From Bradyrhizobium sp. AZCC 1610 (GTDB taxonomy: Bacteria > Pseudomonadota > Alphaproteobacteria > Rhizobiales > Xanthobacteraceae), in contig NZ_JAZHRR010000001.1 in NCBI RefSeq assembly GCF_036924515.1, positions 3,877,001-3,941,000 on the forward strand: DNA of 64,000 bases, written 5' to 3'. Shown here piece by piece: positions 53,057 to 61,950 of this stretch (position 1 is the stretch's first letter; every line of letters starts with the position of its first letter). The position numbers were made by a program, and so were the translations under genes. The notes beneath the pieces were generated by a model, which saw nothing but the letters and a program-made list of their open reading frames with translations, did no database searches and had not been told where the DNA came from.

Positions 53057-55299
53057 GTGTGCGGCAGGAAGGGAGTGAGTTCGCTTTCCGGCCGCGGGTG
53101 ATCCAATAATCCAAGCCTCACCGGAACATCGTAAAGCCGGCCCGGTGCGAAGCGGCGATAGAAGTGCCGCAGGCCCGGAACAAGCACGCGAACGACAGGG
53201 ACCTCAACGTCGGGCCGCGTCTGGTCGAGCACGAGGAAATCGTAACCTGCCTGGGTCGCGATCTCGACACAGGCATTCACCTGATCGCGCGTATTGTCGT
53301 GAACCTTTAGGTCGGGAGCCGGCGGAACGATCGGATTGTCGCTCGGGACCAGGAATGGATAATCTTCCAGTCGCAGCGGCTTGACACCGTCAAGCGTCGG
53401 CTTCTCACCGCTGGCGCCGCCCATCATGCCAATCGACATGAACTGGGTCAGCTCGGTGAGCGAACGCAGCAGGGCTATGCGGCGATCGAAATGCGCGCCG
53501 GAACCGAACTCGATATTCTCGTGGCCGTTCTGCATCCAGTGCATGATCGCCACGTAAGAGGGAATGCCGAGATCGCTGGTGACGTCGAGCACCCACAGCC
53601 GGCGCCCGGCATCAGCAAACTGGGCTTGCAGATCCCGGACATACGAATCGCCGAATTGCTTAAGGTCAACCTCGGCACGCTGCAGCCGGTTGTACCACCA
53701 GATGGCGTAGGCATCGCGCTCGATCAGTTCGAGGAAGCCCTGAACGATGGCTTCCTCGCGAGTGTTGCCGGCCGCGCAACCGTTTGAGTCCGTATGGAAG
53801 CCGCCATAGAAGAAGTAGAGCAGACCGGTCGGAAGATATTTGAAACGCTTGTCGCGCAACGACCAGACCGGCGACCACTCGGTCCTCATCGAAGGATCGA
53901 GCGGCTCAGGAACCGGATGTGAATCGTCCGGCTGCTCGGCATGCCTGTTTTGAAACTGCGTTTCGCTGAAAAGCTGGACGTCATTGGGGTGAAGGGCGTC
54001 GCCGGGAGCGAAATCGGTAAAGCGGCGCGCCGTCCTGATCTCGTCACCCTGGAAAATTCCCGAATAGCGCTCGATCGCCTCCATCAGCGCGCTGGCCTCG
54101 CCCTGCTCAGCCGTGGAGCCCTTGCCGAAGCTGCCGCCGCTCAGTCCGGACCTGAGCTGATCGACGCTTTGGGCTGGCCCAGAGAAATTGTGATAGGCAA
54201 AAAAATTGGTGTTCATTGGCAGATCGACCTCGATCCGCTCGAGCCGCGTAACCACTCCGGTCAGCGGGCTTACATGCTTGTGGAAGCGGGCCACGGTGGC
54301 CCGAGACGTCACCGTGCGATATCCACCGCTGGTCATGATGAGCTTGCTGCCTTCGGCGATCTCGATTGACGCCGCCGCCCGGCGTGGACTCTGCAGTTTC
54401 TTGCTGCCGCAGGTGAGACATTGCGGGCGCCGCGCGACAAAGTGCTTGGCGATGACCGCACCAGTCAGATCGAGGCTCGCAATATGATCGCGCAGATCGG
54501 TGCGAAAGCCTGAAGCAATCGCTTTCGTGATTTCGACGGCAGCGAAGTGGACCGCGATCTGTCCAACGGAGTCTTGGACCAGGGGCGATACGGCGACCGC
54601 CTGCGCCGGCCCGCGGTCGAGGAACCCCTTGATCTCGCGGTTGCGGATCATGCGATCGAACAGACAATTCCAGCAGGCGCTGTCGCCCGGTTTGAACACG
54701 GGCCCCACCAGTGGAAACACGCCAGACGGCTGCACCAGTAGCCAGGGCGTCTTGTCGGCCACGCGTTCCCGGTTCATCTCGGCCAGCCGCCGGTCCAGAT
54801 AGTCGTTCACCAGCGTGATGATGAGCCTTGGCGACCGCTTGGCGATTTGAACGCCGAGTTTGCTCAAAGCCGCGCTCAGTTCCCTGGCGCCTTTGACATC
54901 GATCGACTCCACCTGCACGGGGCAATTGCGGAGATTCTGCTCCGCGACCTCGGGAGGCAGGCCGAGGCTCGCCCAATATCCAGCGACGGCGCCATCGAAT
55001 GCGTGCGATGTTCCTGTAACGACGTATCGGCGGTCGAACAGCCGCTTGATCGCTTCCTCTATCTTGTCGGTCGGATAGCTCTTCGAAAGCTGGCGAACGA
55101 TCTCTGGCGCAGACTTTCCATTTTTTCCGATCGCCGCGGCCACCGCACAATACAGATCGCCATGCAGGAAGAACTTGCGATCCTCGGAATAGAGGCAGAC
55201 CACATCGGGAGGAAGTACGTAGGCGGTGAAGTTCGGCGCAAATCGCAAGATGTCCTTGCGGGTCTGCCTCGCAACGCGGCTCTTGCGATTGGCTGTCAT
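53053..55299 (-). CDS. fused E1-like/YcaO cyclodehydratase (TOMM)
   Basis: 748 residues. Residues about 1-300 form an E1-like/leader-peptide-binding part with a zinc tetrad (C209-x-x-C212, C294-x-x-C297). The YcaO part from about 360 has the ATP motifs GKGSTAEQGEASALMEAIER (392-411) and GCAAGNTREEAIVQGFLELI (508-527, followed by ERDA). Function by family: ATP-dependent backbone cyclodehydration of Cys or Ser/Thr to azolines, guided by the precursor leader. The C-terminus ends ELTPFLPHT, a Pro-containing tail like that of YcaO cyclodehydratases. No purine-rich ribosome binding site is evident at ATG 55299. Confidence 0.93.
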   Translation of the reverse strand: MTANRKSRVARQTRKDILRFAPNFTAYVLPPDVVCLYSEDRKFFLHGDLYCAVAAAIGKNGKSAPEIVRQLSKSYPTDKIEEAIKRLFDRRYVVTGTSHAFDGAVAGYWASLGLPPEVAEQNLRNCPVQVESIDVKGARELSAALSKLGVQIAKRSPRLIITLVNDYLDRRLAEMNRERVADKTPWLLVQPSGVFPLVGPVFKPGDSACWNCLFDRMIRNREIKGFLDRGPAQAVAVSPLVQDSVGQIAVHFAAVEITKAIASGFRTDLRDHIASLDLTGAVIAKHFVARRPQCLTCGSKKLQSPRRAAASIEIAEGSKLIMTSGGYRTVTSRATVARFHKHVSPLTGVVTRLERIEVDLPMNTNFFAYHNFSGPAQSVDQLRSGLSGGSFGKGSTAEQGEASALMEAIERYSGIFQGDEIRTARRFTDFAPGDALHPNDVQLFSETQFQNRHAEQPDDSHPVPEPLDPSMRTEWSPVWSLRDKRFKYLPTGLLYFFYGGFHTDSNGCAAGNTREEAIVQGFLELIERDAYAIWWYNRLQRAEVDLKQFGDSYVRDLQAQFADAGRRLWVLDVTSDLGIPSYVAIMHWMQNGHENIEFGSGAHFDRRIALLRSLTELTQFMSIGMMGGASGEKPTLDGVKPLRLEDYPFLVPSDNPIVPPAPDLKVHDNTRDQVNACVEIATQAGYDFLVLDQTRPDVEVPVVRVLVPGLRHFYRRFAPGRLYDVPVRLGLLDHPRPESELTPFLPHT

Positions 55300-55455
55300 G
55301 GAGGCAGCACGCGGATTTTGTTACCTGTCATTTCAGATCGCCAGCGCACCACGAACCGTTCGTCCCGTCGGACTCGTGTACCGAGGTCGACTGAGTTGGA
55401 ACACACTCGCTTGTCATCGGCAAGCTGCCCAGGCTGGCAGGCGAACGGTGCAACG

Positions 55456-55496
55456 AAAACAAGAAATTGGCCGGGTCGATCGCTAGCCCGGCCAAT
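55456..55496 (-). terminator. hairpin between precursor and cyclodehydratase genes
   Basis: On the minus strand a perfect 10-bp stem (ATTGGCCGGG with CCCGGCCAAT) with an 11-base loop, followed by TTTCTTGTTTT. It lies about 45 bases after the precursor stop codon and 160 bases before the cyclodehydratase start, so it probably attenuates read-through and lets the precursor mRNA exceed the enzyme mRNA. Confidence 0.8.
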
Positions 55497-55538
55497 GAAA
55501 TTGTGGCTTGTCGATACGCAATCAGCAAGCGTCGTTGC

Positions 55539-56054
55539 CTAGCACCAGCGGCACCGGCCCCAAGATGCACAGCAACCTGCACATCCTATGCCTATGCCTA
55601 TGCCTGGCACGCCCACCCCTATCCAACCAACGCCGCAGCCACCACAGCCACCGCAGCCGACGCCGCATCGGCAGGCTCTGCATCCACAGCCTCTGCAACC
55701 GCGACAACCACCGCATCCGTGGAAGCCACCGCATCCCCGGAAGCCGCCACATCCGCGGCAACCACCGCATCTGCCGCAGCCGCGCTGGGCCAGCTGCACA
55801 CCGCTTAGGTCGTTGTCGAAGAGTTCGTCGTCGAAGAGATGGAAGGTGGCGAGGCTGACGTCGGAAAGTTCCTCTTCACCGAGCGCGATCATCATGCCAG
55901 GAGCGAAATTCCGCCCCTGTTGAACGTCACCGGTCGGTACGGCCGAGGCTGATGCGCCTCCTGCTAGCGAAAAAGTTAATCCGGCGGCACCCAACGCCGG
56001 TACTGCGGTTCTGGCTACTCGCTTCTTTTTCGAAGCTTGCTTCACCCGCGGCAT
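55539..56054 (-). CDS. TOMM precursor peptide, Cys/Gly/Arg-rich core
   Basis: 171 residues from ATG 56054 (GGAGG ahead). A basic start (MPRVKQASKKKRVARTAVPA) and hydrophobic run (LGAAGLTFSLAGGASASA) look like an export signal or a leader helix. A leader segment ALGEEELSDVSLATFHLFDD is followed by ELFDNDLSGVQLAQ, and the core from about 92 is RGCGRCGGCRGCGGF..., with 20 cysteines, mostly as CGG or CRG units, ending RCRWC. Cys is nearly the only residue available for heterocyclisation in the core (one Ser, no Thr). It is transcribed with the cyclodehydratase and dehydrogenase genes. Confidence 0.9.
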   Translation of the reverse strand: MPRVKQASKKKRVARTAVPALGAAGLTFSLAGGASASAVPTGDVQQGRNFAPGMMIALGEEELSDVSLATFHLFDDELFDNDLSGVQLAQRGCGRCGGCRGCGGFRGCGGFHGCGGCRGCRGCGCRACRCGVGCGGCGGCGVGWIGVGVPGIGIGIGCAGCCASWGRCRWC

Positions 56055-56292
56055 GGTCGCATCCTCCAACGTTGCAAGAAGGATCTCCGCGGGAGCGATC
56101 CTACGCTGACCAAATAAGGCAGGCAAGATTCATGCACACACGAAAACGTAATGACGCTCGTTCAGGTAGCATTCATGTTCATGAACAATGTCGCCGCATT
56201 TTCGTCGATTGCAACGACGGCCTGCGCAGAGTGCAACGAGTGCGACTTGGTGCAGTGCGCAATCGTCTCCAAGCTTGAACGGAGAAATTGGC

Positions 56293-57162
56293 GTGGTCAA
56301 TCAACTCGGACGCTTCGCCTGGTATGAGCTCCTGACCACGGACGTCGCGGCAGCAAGCGCCTTTTATGGCAAAGTCGTCGGCTGGGGTGCGAAGGATGCG
56401 TCGACTCCGGAACTGGCCTACACGGTGCTTACTGCTGGCGAAGTTCCGCTGGGTGGGCTTATGGATCTCCCGGAAGAGGGGCGGCGATTGGGGGCAACTC
56501 CGAGATGGGTCGGCTACGTCGCTGTCGATGACATGGATGCGACGGCCACACAGATCAGGCGTCGTGGAGGCGCTGTCTTGCTGCCGCCAACGGACAGCAA
56601 TATCGGCCGGGTTTCAGTGGTCGCCGATCCGCAAAAGGCGACTTTTGCGCTTGTCAGCGGACTGACGTATGGCCAACGGCAACCCGGCGGGCTGGACGAG
56701 CTGGGCCGCGTGGGCTGGCACGAGTTGCTGGCTGAAGACCGGAACAAGGTCTTTGATTTTTACGGCGAGCTTTTTGGCTGGCAGAAGGCCTACGGTGAAA
56801 CCGATCCGGCAGACCTGTATCAATCGTTTTCGGCGGCCGGGCAGACGATCGGTGGCATGCTCACCAAGCTTCCGAACGTGCCGCAGCCGTGTTGGCTATA
56901 TTACTTCAATGTCGACGACATCGGCGCGGCAGCCAAGCGCGTCAATGCTGGTGGAGGCCGCATCCTCCAGGGGCCAATCGAATTGCCAGACGGTTGCTGG
57001 ATCGCGCGATGTGCCGATCCCCAAGGCGCCCTGTTTGCGCTGCAGGGTGTTCGAGGTCAGAGAGACACCGAGCAACCCTCCGCCTCGGAAGTCGCTTGGT
57101 CCGCCAAGTGGGGTGGCATTGCTTCACAGGGCAGGATGGTGCTGCCAAAGCCGAAGCGTTAA
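56293..57162 (+). CDS. two-domain VOC family protein
   Basis: 289 residues from GTG 56293 (GGAGA seven bases upstream). Two VOC modules: FAWYELLTTDVAAASAFYGK and VGWHELLAEDRNKVFDFYGE begin the halves, each followed by a WGAKD or WQKAY strand, and end in DPQKATFAL or DPQGALFAL. Such doubles are often annotated glyoxalase/bleomycin-resistance. It is divergent from the TOMM precursor across 238 bases, so both may be driven from the same region. A protective role toward the TOMM product is possible but unproven. Confidence 0.9.
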   Translation: MVNQLGRFAWYELLTTDVAAASAFYGKVVGWGAKDASTPELAYTVLTAGEVPLGGLMDLPEEGRRLGATPRWVGYVAVDDMDATATQIRRRGGAVLLPPTDSNIGRVSVVADPQKATFALVSGLTYGQRQPGGLDELGRVGWHELLAEDRNKVFDFYGELFGWQKAYGETDPADLYQSFSAAGQTIGGMLTKLPNVPQPCWLYYFNVDDIGAAAKRVNAGGGRILQGPIELPDGCWIARCADPQGALFALQGVRGQRDTEQPSASEVAWSAKWGGIASQGRMVLPKPKR

Positions 57163-57395
57163 GAGTGCTCGCAGGTACCAACCGTGATCAGTTCGCCACG
57201 CGCGACCGCGAGAAGCGCGGAGATAATGGCCCGACGCGCACTCCAGCTTGCGGCTGAGCAATCTCCGCACTCCCAAGCGTTGCAGCCACAACTAGGCCGT
57301 CCGGCTAACAACCATGCTGTTCCCTACAGTGCATAAGGCCGCTTGTGGCACCAAAGCGGACGTCGGCCGGCCACTCTGATTTATGGGTTCATGCT

Positions 57396-58208
57396 TTAGC
57401 TGAACATCTTGTTGAGTTCGCCGCCGGAATAGCCGTTGGCGAATTCGGTGAACGTCCCCTGCTCCGCCATCTCCTTTGATGCCTTCATGAAGCCGGCCCA
57501 TGCCATCCGCGCCAGCGAGGCGCCGACGCTGATCCGGCGCACGCCGAGATCGGAGGCCGCCTTCAGCGACGGGCCGGCCGCGCCGACCAGGAGATTGACG
57601 GGCTTTGGATGCACCGCCTTCACCACAGCCGAAATCTCTTCCGGCGTCGCGATGCCGGGCGCATAGAGGCAATCGGCGCCGGCTTCGGCATAGGCGGTGA
57701 GCCGGTCGATCACCAGCTTCAGATCCTTCTGCCCGCGCAGGAACGCCTCGCAACGGCCGGTAAGCAGGACGCCGCTGCTGTCGGCATCGATGGCCTTCCG
57801 CGCCGCCCTGATGCGATCGACGGCAAGCGCCGAATCGAACAGCGGTTTTGCGTTATCTCCGGTAAAATCCTCGATCGAAAGGCCTGATACGCCGGTCTTC
57901 ACAGCGCGGGCGACATTGGCGCCGACCTTGTCCGGTTCGTGCGCAAAGCCGTCCTCGAAATCGGCATTGACGGGGATATCGACCGCCGCGCAGATCGCGG
58001 CGAGATGCGTGCAGACATCATCGACCGTGACGCGGTTGTCGGCCTTCGCCAAAGTCCAGGCAAAGCCTGCGCTGGTGGAGGCCAGCGCCTTGAAGCCGAG
58101 ATGCTGCAAGGCCTTCGCGCTGCCGACATCAAAGGGATTGGGGATGATGAAGCATCCGCTCTCGTGCAATTTCCTGAACGCGGCGCGCTTGTCAGCAGAT
58201 GTCAGCAT
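57396..58208 (-). CDS. isocitrate lyase/PEP mutase family protein
   Basis: 270 residues, TIM barrel of the PEP mutase/isocitrate lyase superfamily: PNPFDVGSAKALQHLGFKAL, a metal-binding-type VNADFEDGFAHEPD, GLSIEDFTGDN and LLTGRCEAFLRG, then DCLYAPGI. Family members include oxaloacetate decarboxylases, 2-methylisocitrate lyases and PEP phosphonomutases; KKCGH of true isocitrate lyase is absent, so assignment to one activity is not possible. GGGGAG before ATG. No phosphonate genes nearby. Confidence 0.9.
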   Translation of the reverse strand: MLTSADKRAAFRKLHESGCFIIPNPFDVGSAKALQHLGFKALASTSAGFAWTLAKADNRVTVDDVCTHLAAICAAVDIPVNADFEDGFAHEPDKVGANVARAVKTGVSGLSIEDFTGDNAKPLFDSALAVDRIRAARKAIDADSSGVLLTGRCEAFLRGQKDLKLVIDRLTAYAEAGADCLYAPGIATPEEISAVVKAVHPKPVNLLVGAAGPSLKAASDLGVRRISVGASLARMAWAGFMKASKEMAEQGTFTEFANGYSGGELNKMFS

Positions 58209-58275
58209 GGTCGCTCTCCCCTGTGTTTGTTTGCGCCGCGTAGATAGGTGCGCAACGCCCGTTCTGCCAGACGCC

Positions 58276-58584
58276 TCACGCCACGACCTTGCGCAGGAAC
58301 GTCCGCTCTTCGACGAGGATGAACTTGTTCTCCTCGGCGAAATTGAAATTGGCCATGCCTTCGCTGTCGGCGCGCAGCCGCGCCCGGTAGCTTTCATAGG
58401 CGGCGAGACTCTCGAACGAGATCAGCGCAAAGGCGATGTTGTTGGTGCCCTCGTACGGCATCCAGTAGCCGATCAGGTCGCCTCCGCATTTCGGGATGAT
58501 GGTGAGCCAGTTTTTCGAATATTGCTCGAACAGCGCGCGCTTGAACGGATCGAGCTGGTAGCGGATGAAAACGGTGATGGTCAT
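58276..58584 (-). CDS. NIPSNAP family protein
   Basis: 102 residues, ferredoxin-like alpha+beta barrel: [20 protein letters not shown], then [20 protein letters not shown] and [14 protein letters not shown]. The pattern of a short strand, a Pro-Phe helix and a Gly-Tyr-Trp turn is typical of bacterial NIPSNAP proteins. Function unclear; often next to oxidoreductases or regulators. It is divergent from the ArsR-family gene across 117 bases and may be its target. Confidence 0.85.
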   Translation of the reverse strand: MTITVFIRYQLDPFKRALFEQYSKNWLTIIPKCGGDLIGYWMPYEGTNNIAFALISFESLAAYESYRARLRADSEGMANFNFAEENKFILVEERTFLRKVVA

Positions 58585-58701
58585 TGCGTATCTCCGATGA
58601 TTGCTACCGTCATTGCGAGGAGCGAAGCAATGACGGAACCTGTTTCTCAGACCGGAGAATACCCGCTTGATCGACAGCAATGCTTCGGCTATCATCGAAC
58701 T

Positions 58702-59406
58702 ATGAAAGCAGGTCCTGACATCGCCATGGTCGCCTCATTGGTCGGCGATCCCGCGCGCTCCAACATGCTGACCGCGCTGATGACCGGCCGCGCGCTGACC
58801 GCGAGCGAACTGGCGAACCAGGCCGGCATCACGCCGCAGACCGCGAGTTCGCATCTGGCCAAGCTGGAAGCCGGCGGCCTGATCGAGCCTGAGAAACAGG
58901 GCCGTCATCGCTATTACCGCCTCACCGGCCCCGATGTCGCCCATGTGCTCGAAGGGCTTGCGGGCTTGGCCGAGCGCGCCGGCCACACCCGCGTTCGGAC
59001 GGGACCGAAAGAGCCGGCGCTGCGCCGCGCGCGGATCTGCTACGATCATCTTGCCGGCGATCTCGGCGTGCAGATGCTCGACAGCATGCGCACGCAACGG
59101 CTGGTCCGGCAAACCAAACAGTCGATCGAACTCACCGGCGAGGGCAAGCGCTTCATGGCCGAGGCGCTGCAGATCGACACCGAGGCGCTGGCGCATCCGC
59201 GAAGGCCGGTCTGCAAGGCCTGCCTCGACTGGAGCGAACGGCGGCATCATCTCGCCGGCACACTCGGCGCCGCCGTCATGAATCGCTTCACCGAATTGAA
59301 CTGGGCGGCGCGCGATCCCGCGCCGGGCAGCCGCGTCGTCAATTTCACCCGGACCGGCGAAAAGCGGTTTGCCGCGCTGTTCGGAAACGGCACGGAACGA
59401 CCCTGA
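58702..59406 (+). CDS. ArsR-type winged-helix regulator with C-terminal domain
   Basis: 234 residues. ArsR HTH at about 8-95: [40 protein letters not shown] and [20 protein letters not shown], with no metal-site ELCVCD. A further domain (about 110-230) has [20 protein letters not shown] and [20 protein letters not shown], as in extended ArsR proteins that sense small molecules. It is divergent from the NIPSNAP gene and likely controls it or itself. No ribosome binding site is obvious at ATG 58702. Confidence 0.9.
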   Translation: MKAGPDIAMVASLVGDPARSNMLTALMTGRALTASELANQAGITPQTASSHLAKLEAGGLIEPEKQGRHRYYRLTGPDVAHVLEGLAGLAERAGHTRVRTGPKEPALRRARICYDHLAGDLGVQMLDSMRTQRLVRQTKQSIELTGEGKRFMAEALQIDTEALAHPRRPVCKACLDWSERRHHLAGTLGAAVMNRFTELNWAARDPAPGSRVVNFTRTGEKRFAALFGNGTERP

Positions 59407-59527
59407 CGTTTTCGGGCGTGAGTGCCGAATGAGGTGGGCCTGATCTCCGCAAAAAGTGAAGCCGCGCCGGCTTTACCGCGCGCGTTCATCGCATCAATAA
59501 GGTCGCATCCCAAAGATGGAGCCTGCG

Positions 59528-60553
59528 ATGCGACGCGCGATCATGATCTGCTTTTCGATTATCGTGGGCGGCCTCTCCTCCTGCGCGCTGGCAGCTGAAC
59601 CGGCGGCGCGCGAACCCTCTGTGCGCGAACCGTATGGCATCGCGCTCGAAGGTTTTGCGTATCCCTACCCCGTCCGTCTGCTGCCGCTGGTGAATGACGG
59701 TGAGCAGGTGCGGATGGCCTATATGGACGTAGCTCCTGCGCAGCCGAACGGGCGCACCGTGGTGCTGCTGCACGGCCGCAATTTTCCATCGAGCTACTGG
59801 GCGCCGGTCATCCAGACGCTAAGCAATGCCGGCTATCGCGTGGTGGTGCCGGACCAGATCGGCTTCGGCAAATCCTCCAAGCCGCAAGGCGACCTGCATT
59901 TCGACACGCTGGCGCGCAACACGATCGCACTGCTCGATCATCTGCAAATCGCAAAGGCCGACATCGTGGCGCATTCGCTCGGCGGCATGCTCGGGGTGCG
60001 GATCGCGCGCGCCTATCCCGACCGGATCGCGCATCTGGTGCTGACCGCCCCGATTGGCCTGGAGGATTATCGGCTCTACGTGCCGCCGACGCCGACCGAT
60101 AAGATTCTGGAGAATGAGGACAAGCTCACCGCCGACGGCTATCGCAAGCAGTTAGAGACCAATTACGCGCTGAAGCTGCCGCCCGAACAGGTCACGCCGT
60201 TCATCGATGCGCGTTTCAACATCAAGGGCAGCGCCGAATATCCGCGCTGGCTGCGCGCCTTCGTCAGCTCGGCGCAGATGATCTACCGCGAGCCTGTGGT
60301 GCACGAGATCCCGCTGATCACGCAGCCGACGCTGTTCGTGATGGGCGCCGACGATCACAACGCGCCGGGAAGAGCCAATGCGCCGGAGGCGCTGCGCGCA
60401 AAGATGGGACAGAATGCCGAGCTGGCCAAGGCGCTCGCCGCAAAGATGGCGAACGGCCGGGCCGAGGTGATCCCCAACACCGGGCATCTGGTCTTCCTGG
60501 AAGCGCCGGCCAAATATGATGAACTGGTGCTCGGATTCCTCGCCGCGCCGTAG
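59528..60553 (+). CDS. exported alpha/beta hydrolase
   Basis: 341 residues from ATG 59528 (GGAG seven bases upstream). Signal peptide about 1-23 (IIVGGLSSCALA, lipobox-like Cys). Alpha/beta-hydrolase core: VVLLHGRNFPSSYWAPVIQT with HG, the nucleophile elbow VAHSLGGMLG, and late MGADDHNAPG with a catalytic Asp and PNTGHLVFLEAPAKYDELVL with the catalytic His. The exported form in rhizobia is of unknown substrate, perhaps an ester or lactone. Isolated transcription unit. Confidence 0.92.
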   Translation: MRRAIMICFSIIVGGLSSCALAAEPAAREPSVREPYGIALEGFAYPYPVRLLPLVNDGEQVRMAYMDVAPAQPNGRTVVLLHGRNFPSSYWAPVIQTLSNAGYRVVVPDQIGFGKSSKPQGDLHFDTLARNTIALLDHLQIAKADIVAHSLGGMLGVRIARAYPDRIAHLVLTAPIGLEDYRLYVPPTPTDKILENEDKLTADGYRKQLETNYALKLPPEQVTPFIDARFNIKGSAEYPRWLRAFVSSAQMIYREPVVHEIPLITQPTLFVMGADDHNAPGRANAPEALRAKMGQNAELAKALAAKMANGRAEVIPNTGHLVFLEAPAKYDELVLGFLAAP

Positions 60554-60638
60554 CATCAGGGAACATTCATGTTCCATTCAGGTCTCGTGACTAGGTTCCG
60601 AACGGTGCCGCCCTTGCGGCCAAGAAACGGGAGAAAAC

Positions 60639-60896
60639 ATGAAGTACCTCTTCGCAGCAATTTTGGCTCTGGGCACCGTTGCCAGCTTCAGCGCGGCGGA
60701 AGCCGCGGGCGGATGCGGCCCCGGCTGGCATCGCGGTCCCTATGGCGGCTGCCAGCCCAATCGCCGGGCCGTTGTGGTCCGTCCTGCAGCCCCGGTCGTC
60801 GTGGTGCGGCGTCCGGCTCCGGTCGTCGTGGTACGGCCCGGCCGCGGGTGTCCTTACGGCACCGTGTGGCGCTACGGACGCTGCCGCGCTTACTGA
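60639..60896 (+). CDS. GCG/CRPN-type small exported protein
   Basis: 85 residues. Signal peptide 1-22 (ending SAAEA). Mature part: GGCGPGWHRGPYGGCQPNRR, then a repeat of VVVRPAAPVVVVRRPAPVVV and the end RPGRGCPYGTVWRYGRCRAY. The GCG...C-x-P-N opening and following Pro/Val/Arg repeats are typical of a small secreted family in Bradyrhizobium and relatives. Four cysteines; function unknown. Terminator follows. Confidence 0.85.
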   Translation: MKYLFAAILALGTVASFSAAEAAGGCGPGWHRGPYGGCQPNRRAVVVRPAAPVVVVRRPAPVVVVRPGRGCPYGTVWRYGRCRAY

Positions 60897-60913
60897 CATT
60901 TCCAAAGCAGGAC

Positions 60914-60943
60914 AAAAGCCCCGCTCGCGCGGGGCTTTTTTTA
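60914..60943 (+). terminator. intrinsic terminator
   Basis: 8-bp stem (AGCCCCGC with GCGGGGCT), 4-base loop TCGC, then a T-run. Ends the 60639-60896 gene. Confidence 0.95.
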
Positions 60944-60973
60944 TTCCTTGTCTAAATAGTCTCTAGCGGCGCC

Positions 60974-61309
60974 TTACCAGTAGTAACGACGACGACGCCA
61001 GTAGCGGCGGCGCCAGCGGCGGCGGCGATGCCAGCCCCAATGCCTGCGACGCCAACGGCGGCGGCGCCAGCCCCAGTGCCTTCGGCCCCAGCCGCGATGA
61101 CGGCCACGGCCGCGGCCCCAACGCACTTCTTCGGGCGTGAGGCGATCGACCTCATCACCTGACGTGACGGCAGGTTGGGCATCAGGATTGGTGGGCAGCT
61201 TGTCGTCGAGCGGCGCCGGCATCAGCGGCGCGGCCTGCGCGCTTGCTGCAAGCGCGATGCCGCCCGCGGCAAATCCAAAGGCGAGTTTTAGAAAGTGGCG
61301 GCGTTCCAT
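60974..61309 (-). CDS. Trp/Arg/His-rich Tat-exported protein
   Basis: 111 residues from ATG 61309 (GGAGGAG upstream). Twin-arginine start MERRHFLKLAFGFAAGGIAL, cleavage after QA; a spacer with PEEVRWGRGRG, then a compositionally extreme tail of HWGWRRR, RWRRR and YWRRRRYYW units (Trp, Arg, His, Gly, Tyr). The tail is strongly cationic and aromatic, like some cell-wall- or membrane-active regions. Recurrent in rhizobia, without a known function. Confidence 0.75.
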   Translation of the reverse strand: MERRHFLKLAFGFAAGGIALAASAQAAPLMPAPLDDKLPTNPDAQPAVTSGDEVDRLTPEEVRWGRGRGRHRGWGRRHWGWRRRRWRRRHWGWHRRRRWRRRYWRRRRYYW

Positions 61310-61510
61310 CACATCTCCTCCTCCGTCTGCTGTTTGCGAGAAAGAGAGTTTCGAGGTGCCGAGATGAATGCGCGGTGAATTGTGCGTTCAGCTTTGCTGC
61401 GAACGAAGCCGATCCAGAATTATTTTCGCGCACGGCCGTTCGCAGCGGAACATTTATCGCTGCTGCGCTATTTCTGCATCGCGCGCGTGTGTGCCGGTTG
61501 GCGCGGCATC

Positions 61511-61828
61511 TCAAGCCGGGACCAACTCCTCGGCAAGCACCAGCACATCCCGCGTCCGCGTCACGTCCGGCCAGTCGCGGTTGAAATCAGCCACCAGGCG
61601 CTTGAGCTCGGGCCCCTCGATCGCGCGATCGAGCGCGGCCTTGTCTGGAAATTGGTACATCGCCTGATGCACCGACGGATCGGTATCGCTCCAGTAGCGC
61701 CAAGCCTTCACGGCGCCGAACGATTTCATCGCATCCGGCAGATGCTCGTGCGAATACCAAGTGTCGAACGCTTGGCGCTTGGCCGGATCGGCCACGGTGG
61801 CGCGGACGACGAAGAAGGCTGCGGGCAT
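61511..61828 (-). CDS. small ferredoxin-fold (EthD/dabb-like) protein
   Basis: 105 residues: [40 protein letters not shown] and [20 protein letters not shown]. The W-Y-x-x-E-H-L-P-D motif is typical of dimeric alpha+beta barrel proteins (EthD/DUF4286-like). Role unknown; often with degradation genes. GGGAGG before ATG. Divergent from the phosphodiesterase. Confidence 0.85.
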   Translation of the reverse strand: MPAAFFVVRATVADPAKRQAFDTWYSHEHLPDAMKSFGAVKAWRYWSDTDPSVHQAMYQFPDKAALDRAIEGPELKRLVADFNRDWPDVTRTRDVLVLAEELVPA

Positions 61829-61950
61829 TGGATTTCCTCCCGGGCATTGTTTTTGTTCGGCGCATGGGACACCGGTTGCCGGCCACACGCAACTGTCACA
61901 TGCTCCGTGATATCAAGGCCGCGCGCAACGCGTTTTCCGAGGTGCCACCC

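Noticed and set aside
55508..55858. Pro/His/Arg-rich plus-strand frame over the TOMM precursor
   Set aside because: It is the complement of the CGG/CRG array and has no ribosome binding site; the minus-strand frame has the TOMM architecture and strong start.
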